This document shows, in pieces, positions 26,113 to 34,304 of a stretch of DNA of 64,000 nt. Positions within the stretch are counted from its first letter, which is position 1; each line of letters opens with the position of its first letter. The position numbers and the translations under genes were made by a program. Source of the DNA: Leucobacter sp. G161 (GTDB taxonomy: Bacteria; Actinomycetota; Actinomycetes; Actinomycetales; Microbacteriaceae); the NCBI RefSeq assembly GCF_001482305.1, contig NZ_LOHP01000017.1, positions 1 to 64,000 of the forward strand, in the 5' to 3' direction. The notes beneath the pieces were generated by a model. That model did no database searches, was not told the origin of the DNA, and saw only the letters and a list, made by a program, of their open reading frames with translations.

Positions 26113-26159
26113 GAACCAGAGGGTTCCGGCCTGCTCGTGCTGGCGGGCGCTGCGGAACC
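26113..26159 (+). promoter_or_regulatory. Mutually exclusive hairpins between the M-box and the leader ORF
   Basis: GGTTC (26122-26126) can pair with GAACC just upstream (26113-26117). Alternatively GGTTCCG (26122-26128) can pair with CGGAACC downstream (26153-26159). The second stem ends 2 nt before the leader ORF's GGAGG. This looks like an expression platform that could change access to the ribosome site. Confidence 0.5.
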
Positions 26160-26173
26160 GAGGAGGTGGCACC

Positions 26174-26242
26174 GTGGACGACGACAGTCGATCATTCACC
26201 CCGCGCGGCCCCCGGGCACGAGCAGCAGCCGGTCAGAGCTGA
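26174..26242 (+). CDS. Putative 22-residue leader peptide of the Mg2+ transporter
   Basis: GTG 26174 follows GGAGG (26162-26166) with an ideal 7-nt gap. The ORF begins with Asp-Asp-Asp, continues SRSFTPRGPR, and ends at TGA 26240-26242. An acidic run followed by prolines is the composition of MgtL-type leaders, whose translation destabilises ribosomes at low Mg2+. It sits between the M-box and mgtA, 131 bp before the mgtA start. No homology was tested, so this is a sequence-pattern argument. Confidence 0.5.
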   Translation: MDDDSRSFTPRGPRARAAAGQS

Positions 26243-26373
26243 AGCTGTACAGCACCCCAGGGAGCGTCGCGCGGTGAGCCGAGGAATTCTCGCGCACCAC
26301 TCCGCTTGATGCCGCCCGCGCAGCCCGCTGCGATCTGACACGGCGCGCGTCCGCACCCGAAGGACCGCCTGTC

Positions 26374-29082
26374 ATGCACACGACCGCCACGACAACCCCA
26401 GCAACCCCACCGACACCCCAAACGCCCAGGAAGCAGCGCAAGTCAGCGGCCCGCCTTCCGGCGGTTGACACCCAGCTGCTCGAACGGGCAGCCACTGCGC
26501 TGCCGGAGAGCGCCCTCGGCCTCGTCGATGCGCACCGCAACGGGCTCACCGCCACCGAGGCGCAGGCCCGGCTCGAGCAGTGGGGCCCGAACCTCGTGCG
26601 CCACCAGCGCCCGCCCCGGCCGATCGTGCAGTACCTGCGCACGCTCCGCAACCCGTTCATTCTGATCCTCATCGGACTCGTCGCGGTGATGTTCGTCACG
26701 GACGTGCTGCTCGCCGGCCCCGAGGAAGGCGCGGACTGGTTTGGCGTGCTCACGATTAGCGCGATGGTGCTCGTGAGCTCGGTCATGCGGTTTTGGCAGG
26801 AGTTTCGCTCGAGCCGCGCGGCTGAGCGGCTCGCGGCGCTCGTGCGCACGACCTCCGCGGTCACTCGCCAGATCGATGGGGTACCGGTAACGGGCGAACG
26901 CCCGAACGAGGAGATCGTGCCGGGCGACATTGTCGAGCTCGCGGCCGGCGATATGCTGCCCGCCGATGTCAGGCTTCTGCGGAGCACCGACCTGCAGGTG
27001 CACCAGGCCATGCCCACGGGCGAGGCAATGCCGGTCGAGAAGCGGGTGACACCGCTCGAGGCGACGAAGGATCCGCTCGAGGCCGAGAACCTCGGATTCA
27101 TGGGCACCTCAGTCGTGTCTGGATCGGGCACCGCCCTCGTGCTGCAGACCGGTGACCGGACGGCCTTCGGTAACCTTGCAGCGTCGATCCAGGGTGCGCG
27201 ACCGCTCACCGCTTTCGACACCGGCATCCAGAAGGTCACCTGGACGCTGATCCGCTTCATGGCGGTCGTCGTTCCCGCAGTGTTCATCATTAACGGGATC
27301 ACGAAGGACTGGGGGAGCGCCTTCTTGTTTGCGGTTGTCACCGCGGTCGGCCTCACCCCTGAAATGCTGCCGCTCGTCGTCACCGCGAACCTCGCCAAGG
27401 GCGCGCAGATGATGTCCCGCTCACGCGTGATCGTGAAGCGGCTTGCCGCGATCCAAGACCTCGGCGGCATGGAGGTGCTCGCGACGGACAAGACGGGCAC
27501 GCTGACGGAGGATCGGATCGTGCTCGAGCGCCACCTCGACACCGCAGGTCACTCGAGTGACCGCACCCTCGGCTGGGCGACCGTGAACTCGCACTTCCAG
27601 ACCGGGCTGCGCAACCTCCTGGACGAGGCCGTGCTCAGCGCGGCGGGGGACGATCTCGACCGCTCGGTGAGCCGCTTTGAACTCATTGACGAGATGCCAT
27701 TCGACTTCGCGAGGCGCCGGATGTCGGTGGTCGTTGCAGAAGACGAGCAGCTGCACGTCATCGTCACGAAGGGTGCCGCGGAGGAGATCCTGCGCATTTC
27801 CGAGTGGGAGATGGTCGGCACCGAGCAGCGTCGCCTCACCGCAGACCGACGGGCCGAGATCGAGGCGATCGTTGCCGAGCACAACGCGCTCGGGGTGCGC
27901 GCGCTCGGGCTCGCGATCCGCGACATTCCGGTCGCAGGACCCCGCAGCCGTGACATCGAGTATGCGGTCGACGACGAGGTGCAGATGACGATGGTCGGGA
28001 TCCTCACCTTCTTCGACCCGCCGAAGGCCTCCGCGAAGCCCGCGCTGCGTTCGCTCGCATCACACGGCATCGACGTGAAGGTCATCACGGGGGACAACCC
28101 ACTCGTCCCGGCGACGGTGTGCCGCGAGGTCGGGATCGATGCCACCAACATCGTGCTGGGCGAAGAAACCGAGGCCCTGTCGCTGGCGGAGCTCGCCGAG
28201 CTCGCCGAGCGCACCCACGTGTTTGCGAAGACGAACCCCTCGCAGAAGGCGAGGATCATCGAAGCAATGCGCGAGGGCGGGCGCACCGTCGGCTATCTCG
28301 GCGACGGCATCAACGATGCTCCAGCGCTGCGCACCGCCGACGTCGGTATCTCGGTGGATACGGCCGTGGACATCGCGAAGGAGTCCGCCGACATCATCCT
28401 GCTCGACAAGGACCTCACGGTGCTCGAGAACGGGGTGATGGAGGGACGGCGCACCTTCGTGAACACGATGAAGTACATCAAGATGACGGCGTCGTCGAAC
28501 TTCGGCAACGTCTTCTCGGTGCTCGTCGCGAGCGCGCTACTGCCGTTCCTGCCGATGATCCCCATCGTCGTGCTCATCCAGAACCTGGCCTACGACCTGT
28601 CGATGCTCACACTCCCGTGGGACAAGGTCGATAAGGAGCAGATCCGTGAGCCCAGGAAGTGGGAGTCGAAGACGCTCGCGCAGTTCATGCTGCGCATCGG
28701 CCCGCTCTCTTCGATCTTCGACATCACGACCTTTGCGCTCATGTGGTTCGTGTTCTCCGCGAACTCGGTGGACCAGGCGGCGCTGTTCCAGTCGGGCTGG
28801 TTCATCGAGTCGATCATCTCGCAGACGCTCATCGTGCACCTGCTGCGCACGCGGAAGCTCCCGTTCCTCCAGTCGCGGGCGAGCGCGCCACTCCTCATCG
28901 CGACTGGGATCGTCTGCGTGTTCGGGTTGATCCTCCCGTTCACGGGTTTCGGTGCTGCCGTTGGGCTCGTCCCGTTGCCGTGGAGCTACTTCCCCTGGCT
29001 CATCGGCACGCTCGCGACGTACTGCGTCGTCGTGCAGCTCGCGAAGCGCAGCTACGTGCGCCGCGTCGGCAGCTGGATCTAA
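26374..29082 (+). CDS. mgtA: Magnesium-translocating P-type ATPase (MgtA-like)
   Basis: This 902-residue type IIIB P-type ATPase imports Mg2+. The phosphorylation motif DKTGTLTEDRI lies near residue 371 and the hinge motif GDGINDAPALR near 643. A DMLPADVRLL segment sits in the actuator domain, and a TM4-like segment reads AVGLTPEMLPLVV. The first ~25 residues are Thr/Pro-rich (TTATTTPATPPTPQTP) and likely disordered. GAAGGA precedes ATG 26374. The M-box riboswitch upstream and mgtC downstream give a self-contained magnesium-starvation operon. Confidence 0.95.
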   Translation: MHTTATTTPATPPTPQTPRKQRKSAARLPAVDTQLLERAATALPESALGLVDAHRNGLTATEAQARLEQWGPNLVRHQRPPRPIVQYLRTLRNPFILILIGLVAVMFVTDVLLAGPEEGADWFGVLTISAMVLVSSVMRFWQEFRSSRAAERLAALVRTTSAVTRQIDGVPVTGERPNEEIVPGDIVELAAGDMLPADVRLLRSTDLQVHQAMPTGEAMPVEKRVTPLEATKDPLEAENLGFMGTSVVSGSGTALVLQTGDRTAFGNLAASIQGARPLTAFDTGIQKVTWTLIRFMAVVVPAVFIINGITKDWGSAFLFAVVTAVGLTPEMLPLVVTANLAKGAQMMSRSRVIVKRLAAIQDLGGMEVLATDKTGTLTEDRIVLERHLDTAGHSSDRTLGWATVNSHFQTGLRNLLDEAVLSAAGDDLDRSVSRFELIDEMPFDFARRRMSVVVAEDEQLHVIVTKGAAEEILRISEWEMVGTEQRRLTADRRAEIEAIVAEHNALGVRALGLAIRDIPVAGPRSRDIEYAVDDEVQMTMVGILTFFDPPKASAKPALRSLASHGIDVKVITGDNPLVPATVCREVGIDATNIVLGEETEALSLAELAELAERTHVFAKTNPSQKARIIEAMREGGRTVGYLGDGINDAPALRTADVGISVDTAVDIAKESADIILLDKDLTVLENGVMEGRRTFVNTMKYIKMTASSNFGNVFSVLVASALLPFLPMIPIVVLIQNLAYDLSMLTLPWDKVDKEQIREPRKWESKTLAQFMLRIGPLSSIFDITTFALMWFVFSANSVDQAALFQSGWFIESIISQTLIVHLLRTRKLPFLQSRASAPLLIATGIVCVFGLILPFTGFGAAVGLVPLPWSYFPWLIGTLATYCVVVQLAKRSYVRRVGSWI

Positions 29083-29096
29083 CGTCCGTCTCACCG

Positions 29097-29133
29097 CTGC
29101 GGCGGGTGCGAGGTTCGCCTCGCGCCCGCCGCT
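29097..29133 (+). terminator. Long GC hairpin between mgtA and mgtC
   Basis: A GCGGCGGGTGCGAGG/CCTCGCGCCCGCCGC stem with a TTCG tetraloop lies in the 90-bp gap. It lacks a U-run, so it may be a partial terminator or an RNA processing site setting the mgtA:mgtC ratio. Confidence 0.5.
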
Positions 29134-29172
29134 TGCGTGAGCCGGTATCTCAAGTGTGAAAGGTATATGATC

Positions 29173-29883
29173 ATGGAATTTTTCGACCTCGCCCTCCGCA
29201 TCGTCGCGGGTCTCGGCCTCGGCGCCGCGATCGGGTTTGAGCGGCAACTTCGCTCCCGCACGGCCGGCGTGCGCACAAACGCGCTCGTGAGCCTCGGCGC
29301 GTCTCTGTTCGTCATCATGGGGGCATTCAGCTTCACCGAGTCTGGTGCGGATCCCACCCGAGTGGCAGCGCAGATCGTCTCCGGCATCGGTTTCCTCGGG
29401 GCCGGCGTCATCATGAAGCAGGGTGCGTCCATCTCCGGACTGAACACCGCGGCGACGCTGTGGGCATCGGCGGCGGTCGGCGCGCTCGCGGGCGGCGGTA
29501 TGCTGCTCGTTGCCGTCGGCGGCACGATCGCGATCGTACTCTCCAACATTCTGCTGCGGCCACTCGGACGCTTCCTTGACCGGGCCGGGGGATCCGCAAC
29601 GAAGGAACCCGTCGCAACCGAGTACGAGTTCGTCGTGCGATCGTCCGCCGCTGCGGAGGTGGCTGTTCGCGCTCAGGTGGTGACTGCGTTGCAGAATCCG
29701 GAGTTCACCGTGCACTCGCTCGAGGCGAACGACGTCGCCGATGGGATCGTCGAGTTCACCGCGACCGTCGTGTCGCTCGAACGCAACGATGCGGCGCTCG
29801 AGGCCGCGATCGCCGACGTCATCCCCGTTCCCGAGGTCACCAGCGTGCGCTGGACGGCGCAGGAGTTGCGGGGTGAGGACTAA
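29173..29883 (+). CDS. mgtC: MgtC/SapB family membrane protein
   Basis: The 236-residue protein has five N-terminal hydrophobic segments. Family motifs are GAAIGFERQLRSRTAGVRTNALVSLGA and GIGFLGAGVIMKQG, and a soluble C-terminal domain starts about residue 150. MgtC proteins support growth in low Mg2+ and may restrain ATP synthase. I chose ATG 29173 because GAAAGG is 9 nt upstream; GTG 29137 and ATG 29167 are alternatives. The stop overlaps the convergent DUF3054 gene by four bases. Confidence 0.9.
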   Translation: MEFFDLALRIVAGLGLGAAIGFERQLRSRTAGVRTNALVSLGASLFVIMGAFSFTESGADPTRVAAQIVSGIGFLGAGVIMKQGASISGLNTAATLWASAAVGALAGGGMLLVAVGGTIAIVLSNILLRPLGRFLDRAGGSATKEPVATEYEFVVRSSAAAEVAVRAQVVTALQNPEFTVHSLEANDVADGIVEFTATVVSLERNDAALEAAIADVIPVPEVTSVRWTAQELRGED

Positions 29884-30287
29884 CGGGCGCGGCGGGCGCT
29901 CAGCACCCGCATGAGCGCGGCGATGAGGCGCCATCCGACGAGCATCGCGCAGAGCGTGAGCGTCGCGACGATCACGAAGGGGAGCGCCGTGCCCTGACCG
30001 ACGAGCGCGCGCAGCAGCAGACCGAGGCCGGCGGAACCGATCCAGACGGGAAGTCCGGTGCGCCACACCGCGACCGGGCGCCGCCACGCGAGGGTCACCA
30101 GCCATGCGATCACGAGGCCTGCCAGGAACGGCCACGCCGTCTCGAAGAGCCCGGCAAGGGTGGCCTCGCGGTCGTGGCTGCCACGGCCGAGGGCAGCGAA
30201 CGCTACGACGAAGGCGGCGTCGAGGAGGAATGCTCCGATGGCGATACCCGCTGAAGCCCGCTCGGTGGGGGTCTGCGTGGCGCTCAC
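29880..30287 (-). CDS. DUF3054 family membrane protein
   Basis: This 135-residue protein has four predicted helices and the DUF3054 pattern (DAAFVVAFAALGRGSHD, RTGLPVWIGSAGLGLLLRALVG). Its function is unknown. GTG 30287 overlaps the hisN stop (GTGA), so it is the second gene of a hisN operon. Confidence 0.8.
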   Translation of the reverse strand: MSATQTPTERASAGIAIGAFLLDAAFVVAFAALGRGSHDREATLAGLFETAWPFLAGLVIAWLVTLAWRRPVAVWRTGLPVWIGSAGLGLLLRALVGQGTALPFVIVATLTLCAMLVGWRLIAALMRVLSARRAR

Positions 30288-31111
30288 TGCGCGCTCGAAT
30301 CGGTGTGGTGGGCTGCGACGACGGAGATGACCGCGTCGTGCAGTGCGCCGTTGGTGGCAAGTGCGCTGCCATTCCAGGCGCTCTCGTTGCCGTCAATATC
30401 GGTGAAGCGGCCACCGGCCTCGGTGACGATCGGTACAAGCGCCGCAAGGTCGTATGCCTTCACATCGAACTCGGCGACGATGTCGACGAGGCCCTCGGCG
30501 AGCAGCATGTACGACCACATGTCGCCGTACGCGCGGTCACGCCAGACCTGCTCCTCGAGTGAGAGCAGCGAGGCGAGGTATCCAGCCTCACGCCACTGGT
30601 TGATGGACTGGAAGCTCAGCGAGGCGTGTTCGAGATCGCTCACCCCCGACACGTGCAGGCGGCGCGGAGCGGCGCCTGCGTCCTGTCCCCACGCGCCCTG
30701 GCCGAGCTCGGCCCACCAGCGGGCACCAAACGCGGGTGCCGAGACGACGCCGACGGTCTGTACGCCGTCGACCTCGAGTGCGATCAGTGTGGCCCAGTTC
30801 GGGACGCCGCGGAGAAAGTTTGAGGTGCCATCGATCGGGTCGAGGATCCAGCGACGCGAGCCGCGATCCGCACGCCCCGACTCCTCGCCAAAGAAACTGT
30901 CTGCCGGCCGCTGCTCTTCGATGCGCTGCCGGAGCGCGTCCTCGACGGCCTGGTCGGCATCGGTGACGAACGTGCGGTCGGGCTTGGTATCGATTCGCAG
31001 GTCTGCCGAACGAAAGCGGGGCAGGGAGATGGAATCTGCGAGATCCGCGAGCTCAAGCGCGAACGCGAGATCAGCGGAGTGAGTGGAAGTTGCGGCGGGC
31101 TGCTCAGACAT
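30284..31111 (-). CDS. hisN: Histidinol-phosphatase, inositol monophosphatase family (HisN-type)
   Basis: This 275-residue protein has the FIG-superfamily motifs FFGEESG, WILDPIDGTSNFLRG and VKAYDLAALVPIVTEAGG. The sequence following DPIDGT and the SFQSINQWREAGY segment resemble actinobacterial HisN, which removes phosphate from histidinol phosphate in histidine synthesis. I chose ATG 31111 (GGAG upstream), which removes seven doubtful residues of a longer frame. No other his gene is nearby. Confidence 0.82.
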   Translation of the reverse strand: MSEQPAATSTHSADLAFALELADLADSISLPRFRSADLRIDTKPDRTFVTDADQAVEDALRQRIEEQRPADSFFGEESGRADRGSRRWILDPIDGTSNFLRGVPNWATLIALEVDGVQTVGVVSAPAFGARWWAELGQGAWGQDAGAAPRRLHVSGVSDLEHASLSFQSINQWREAGYLASLLSLEEQVWRDRAYGDMWSYMLLAEGLVDIVAEFDVKAYDLAALVPIVTEAGGRFTDIDGNESAWNGSALATNGALHDAVISVVAAHHTDSSAQ

Positions 31112-31260
31112 GGTGGCTCCGTGAGTGTTCAACGAACAGGGCGGTTAACGCGGGCCTGCGCGAAGCGCGCCGGGTACCAAAATCAGCGTAGCAGAGGGGA
31201 ACTCCGGTTCCTGGCCCCGTTCACGTCGTCTGCCCGGGAACGCACGATACTAGCGATGGT

Positions 31261-31315
31261 GATGATTTGAGGGCCAATCTGGGCGCCCTCAGGGACGCGA
31301 ACCGCGGACCCGCTG
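31261..31315 (-). repeat. Degenerate duplicate of the tRNA-Lys 3' half and its terminator arm
   Basis: By hand alignment, about 47 of 55 bases match 34146-34199, which covers one arm of the tRNA-Lys terminator and the tRNA from its 3' end to the anticodon stem. The same orientation and a 2.9-kb separation suggest an attachment-site remnant of an element inserted at tRNA-Lys. Confidence 0.6.
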
Positions 31316-31496
31316 TGCGAGGGTGGTGTTTGATGACAGCGCTCTTGAACGCTTCGGCCGCGTGGGACGTGCGTGGGGCCGGCATGCGGCTGGCGTTGTC
31401 GCTCGCTGCGGCCGGGGCCACCGTTTCATAGATGCCGGGAAACCTCGACCCGCAATGCCAGGTCTGGTGTAGTCCTCCCAATGGCTACGTGTTGCC

Positions 31497-31569
31497 GTGC
31501 GGGTCGTCCAGGTCTCGAGCCCGCAACCTCGGGTTGTGGAGACAGGTGCTCTACCTGATAGCTACCTCC
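31497..31569 (-). pseudogene. tRNA-like relic, tRNA-Trp type
   Basis: On the minus strand GTAGCTATCAGGTAGAGC resembles a D-arm, CACCTGTCTCCACAAC an anticodon arm around CCA, and TTGCGGGCTCGAGACC a T-arm. The D-loop is shortened, the anticodon stem is broken and the acceptor stem does not pair, so it should not be functional. It may be another old attachment site. Confidence 0.4.
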
Positions 31570-31860
31570 ACGAGTGCCCGCACTGGTGTGCTGGCTGTTG
31601 GGGTTACGGCCAGTTTGTGTGTGACGAATCTTGCTCCTGCCGCATCACCACGCCGTAATCCTGGACACGTCGTGCTCCGACGCCATTGACTGTGCCGGAT
31701 ACTCCCAGCTCAGCCCGCCGCCTGCTATGCCGCCCACCCTCGACAAGCTCCTCTTCTGGCTGCTTCAGGACACTCACAAATAATGTGACAGCTGCACGAA
31801 GGGGTGCACGGCGGTCTGTCCTGTGAACTCGGCTGTTGCCGCAGATGCGAGCCACGCTAA

Positions 31861-31899
31861 CCTCGCAGTGACATGGCCCGAAGGTGTGTCACTGCGAGG
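31861..31899. repeat. 12-bp perfect inverted repeat
   Basis: CCTCGCAGTGAC (31861-31872) and GTCACTGCGAGG (31888-31899) flank a 15-nt loop. It could be a terminator-like hairpin or a transposon-end relic. Confidence 0.6.
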
Positions 31900-32006
31900 G
31901 TTCCGAGAAGACCGGGGGAGACGAGCGCACGATCGGGGTGTGCGCGGAGTTCTCACGCGGCACGTGCGCCCGACAGCCCCGTGTCAGCCGGAAGTTGCCG
32001 AGCGGT

Positions 32007-32498
32007 TCATTTGGGTAGTTCTGCGGTGGGCTCCTCGGATCGCACGACGACCTCGTGGTGGATCGGTGTGTTGATCGATCGAGCGATGAAGCAGAAGGCA
32101 CCAACCTTGTTATGCAGCTCAGCCGCTACTTCTGGGTCGCTTGTGGCAGTGATCGTCACGCTCGGGTGGAGAGTGACGCTCTCGAACTGCCCGCCACCGC
32201 TGGCGTCCTCGACCATGATGCCAGCAGGGCGGTCCTCGTAAGCAGTCACGACTACGCCTGCCGTCGCTGCGAGATGGAGATACCAGAGCATATGGCATTG
32301 CGAGATCGACGCAAGAAACAGCTGCTCGGGGTTCCAGCGGCTGGGATCTCCTCGGAAGGCTGGGTCAGATGAACCGAGAATGGGTACAGTTCCGGCGGCG
32401 TGCACCTCGTGGTCACGGGAGAACCCTCGATATGAACTGGTGCCGGTGCCAGTGTTGCCGGTCCAGGTAACGCTGATCTCGTAGCTGTGTCTGGTCAT
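32007..32498 (-). CDS. OsmC family protein
   Basis: This 163-residue protein has the OsmC/Ohr fold signature: PEQLFLASISQCHMLWYLHLAA with the N-terminal redox cysteine, and VGAFCFIARSIN with the second. OsmC proteins reduce organic hydroperoxides or act in related thiol chemistry. Its ATG 32498 overlaps the stop of the upstream GntR regulator by one base (TAATG), so expression is coupled. The size and internal sequence suit the YhfA/OsmC-like branch rather than classic Ohr. Confidence 0.85.
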   Translation of the reverse strand: MTRHSYEISVTWTGNTGTGTSSYRGFSRDHEVHAAGTVPILGSSDPAFRGDPSRWNPEQLFLASISQCHMLWYLHLAATAGVVVTAYEDRPAGIMVEDASGGGQFESVTLHPSVTITATSDPEVAAELHNKVGAFCFIARSINTPIHHEVVVRSEEPTAELPK

Positions 32499-33142
32499 TA
32501 TGTGCTCCTCAACTTGGTTCGGGTTTCATTCACAGCGTCTCGGGTTCCAAGCGCATGTGCTTCTACGGCGGCCCGCGCGGCGGGGGCGTCCCCATTGCGA
32601 AGTGCGCTCAGGATTGCCGTGTGTTCGGCATGCACTGTTTGGGCGCGCTCGGGGGCTTGCAGGCTGTGTCTCGTGCTGATGATGATCTGGTCCCACCACC
32701 GCTCCAAAGCGGCGCTGACGACCGTGTTATCGGCGATGGCGGCCACGGCTTCGTGTAACGCGCGGTTCGCTTCGACGGCGCGGGTGAGTTCACCCGAGAC
32801 TGTCAGCTCGTGGGTTTCGGCCGCCAACGTCTCCAGCGATGCGAGGCGAGCCGGCGCGACTTCTCCGCTGGCGACGCGTTGTGCTGCCAGGAACGCGGCC
32901 CAGCCCTCGAGCCCGGCACGCGCAACGTACACCTGCGTCAACTCGTTCGTGCTCAGCATCCGCAATCGGACGCCACGTCCTTGAGCATTCACGAGGCCGT
33001 CGCTCTCCAAGCGCTGTAGCGCCTCTCGCACGGGGGTGCGACTCACTCCTAGCTGCTCGGCGAGCTGCGATTCGGCGATGCGATCGTCTTCGCGGAGGCC
33101 ACCCCTCATTACCATCGCACGTAGCGAATCATAAACCGTCAT
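32498..33142 (-). CDS. GntR family regulator, FadR/FCD subgroup
   Basis: This 214-residue protein has an N-terminal winged helix (IAESQLAEQLGVSRTPVREALQRLESDGLV) and an all-helical FCD effector domain with metal-binding-type histidines (ANRALHEAVAAIADN, VHAEHTAILSAL). ATG 33142 gives the normal length. The frame stays open 102 codons further upstream, but that stretch covers two palindromic operator-like sites and is probably non-coding. It is translationally coupled to the OsmC gene. Confidence 0.85.
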   Translation of the reverse strand: MTVYDSLRAMVMRGGLREDDRIAESQLAEQLGVSRTPVREALQRLESDGLVNAQGRGVRLRMLSTNELTQVYVARAGLEGWAAFLAAQRVASGEVAPARLASLETLAAETHELTVSGELTRAVEANRALHEAVAAIADNTVVSAALERWWDQIIISTRHSLQAPERAQTVHAEHTAILSALRNGDAPAARAAVEAHALGTRDAVNETRTKLRST

Positions 33143-33151
33143 GCGGAAATT

Positions 33152-33182
33152 ATTGCATACAATAACTTTTATTGCATCCAAT
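33152..33182. promoter_or_regulatory. Two ATTGnnnnCAAT palindromes, probable GntR operator
   Basis: ATTGCATACAAT (33152-33163) and ATTGCATCCAAT (33171-33182) are near-identical palindromes, 19 bp from start to start. They lie 10 bp upstream of the GntR gene's start codon. FCD-type GntR proteins bind such TTG-N4-CAA sites, so autoregulation is likely. Confidence 0.65.
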
Positions 33183-33437
33183 GTTGCGGGAGGGCGATGA
33201 GTGTCCTGATGCCGTGTCGGTGACATCGGGGCTGCAGCGCTGATGAGGCTCCGGAGCGTGTCCGTCGAGTCAGCGCTTTGCGATTCGCTTGGATGACCCT
33301 GATCCAAGCTCGCGATGAGGTCCTCCGTGTTATCGGCGTATACGCTGTCAGTCACCGCCATCCTCGTGAGCGTCTGGTGGCCCATTGCGCCATTCTCGGG
33401 CGCCTCGAAGCTCCAGCGAGGTGTGGCGTCACTTGGT

Positions 33438-33486
33438 GTTGCCTCCATGGGGCCTGTCGTGTTCGGGCGGGCGCCATGGAGGCAAC
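33438..33486. repeat. 13-bp perfect inverted repeat
   Basis: GTTGCCTCCATGG (33438-33450) pairs with CCATGGAGGCAAC (33474-33486) around a 23-nt spacer. It may be a terminator for the small gene at 33512 or a mobile-element relic. Confidence 0.6.
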
Positions 33487-33511
33487 AGCAAGAGGTGTAG
33501 GGAGGCGGTAT

Positions 33512-33679
33512 CTACAGGTTGTAAGGCGCGGTGTTCTTGTCGTCTTTCTCGGGGTGGCGGATCAACCCTGGATCAGACTGTCCCTTGCGGGGATCCTCGT
33601 CACCGTCGAACTCTTCGTCAGCACCATCCATCACTGGCTCGTCTATGGTCTCTTCTTCGGTGTTCTTCTTGTCGTTCAT
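33512..33679 (-). CDS. Small acidic hypothetical protein
   Basis: A 55-residue, highly charged protein starting MNDKKNTEEETIDEPVMDG, with DEDPRKGQSDPGLIRHPEKD near its end. GGAGGG precedes ATG 33679. No domain is recognised and it is probably disordered. The good ribosome site and biased composition argue that it is real, but this is not certain. Confidence 0.5.
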   Translation of the reverse strand: MNDKKNTEEETIDEPVMDGADEEFDGDEDPRKGQSDPGLIRHPEKDDKNTAPYNL

Positions 33680-34132
33680 GACGCCCTCCGTGCTTGTCGT
33701 TGGGCCACCACCATACGTCCCGAACATGAAGGCGTCCGGTCCGTCAGGTAATCAGCGGGCGCGAAGTGCGGGAGTTCGCCACATGTCGTCGCTGGGAGCG
33801 TCAGTTCGCCACTCACTCTTCGGCCTTCCCCGAGTGAGCACTGTTGCGAATTTATCCTGAGAGTTCGTGCCGAGCTCGGTCGCGGCCGACTCCACTGTGT
33901 CCACAGGCTGCTCCATGGGCCTCCGCGCCGCGACGGTCAGTGAGGCGGAGACTCTCCTGCCGACGCCGCCACGTATTCACGCCATCGGCATTGGGTCCGA
34001 AGAAGCGCGACTGCGCTGCGGGGACGTTGTCGGCGTTGCTCGGCAGTGCCCCGACGACGCCGTCATTCTTGGTTTGCGCCGATTCAACGTGGAGCACAGG
34101 TGGAGGCTCTGCCGACGCGAGAAAAGCAAAAA
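33680..34132. other. Apparently gene-free stretch before tRNA-Lys
   Basis: No frame in this ~450 bp has clear coding character. It lies inside the tRNA-Lys-flanked segment and is probably decayed sequence. Confidence 0.4.
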
Positions 34133-34159
34133 GGCCCGAGATCATGATGATCTCGGGCC
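34133..34159 (-). terminator. Intrinsic terminator of tRNA-Lys
   Basis: A 12-bp stem (34133-34144 with 34148-34159), followed on the minus strand by CCTTTTTGCTTTTC. Confidence 0.9.
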
Positions 34160-34165
34160 AATCTG

Positions 34166-34238
<73 letters not shown>

Positions 34239-34304
34239 ATGTTGCGCTCGGCAACAGGGACTACGTTAGCACGGGAGAAAAGCACCGTCCAAATCAGGCC
34301 CGCG

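Larger units (their letters stand above)
31316..32006. other. Decayed, apparently gene-free stretch
   Basis: No open frame here has convincing protein character. The stretch contains a tRNA-Trp-like relic (31497-31569) and a 12-bp inverted repeat (31861-31899). Short peptide-like runs on the minus strand suggest broken genes, but none was recognised. The position inside the tRNA-Lys-flanked segment fits remains of a mobile element. Confidence 0.5.
33143..33511. other. Upstream region of the GntR gene with a long hairpin
   Basis: This gap holds the two operator-like palindromes near 33152-33182 and a 13-bp inverted repeat at 33438-33486. I see no convincing gene. Confidence 0.5.

Noticed and set aside
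28537-30447. 636-codon minus-strand frame across mgtA, mgtC and hisN
   Set aside because: Crosses several well-supported genes on both strands and shows no motif.
31604-31855. Possible transposase fragment on the minus strand
   Set aside because: The peptide has no catalytic motif that I can recognise, so it is described only as decayed sequence.
33143-33448. 102-residue N-terminal extension of the GntR regulator
   Set aside because: It would make the protein far longer than FCD-type GntR proteins and would cover two operator-like palindromes. A shifted frame with similar openness exists on the other strand.
33852-34145. 97-codon minus-strand frame before tRNA-Lys
   Set aside because: No ribosome site, no domain, and it runs into the tRNA-Lys terminator hairpin.
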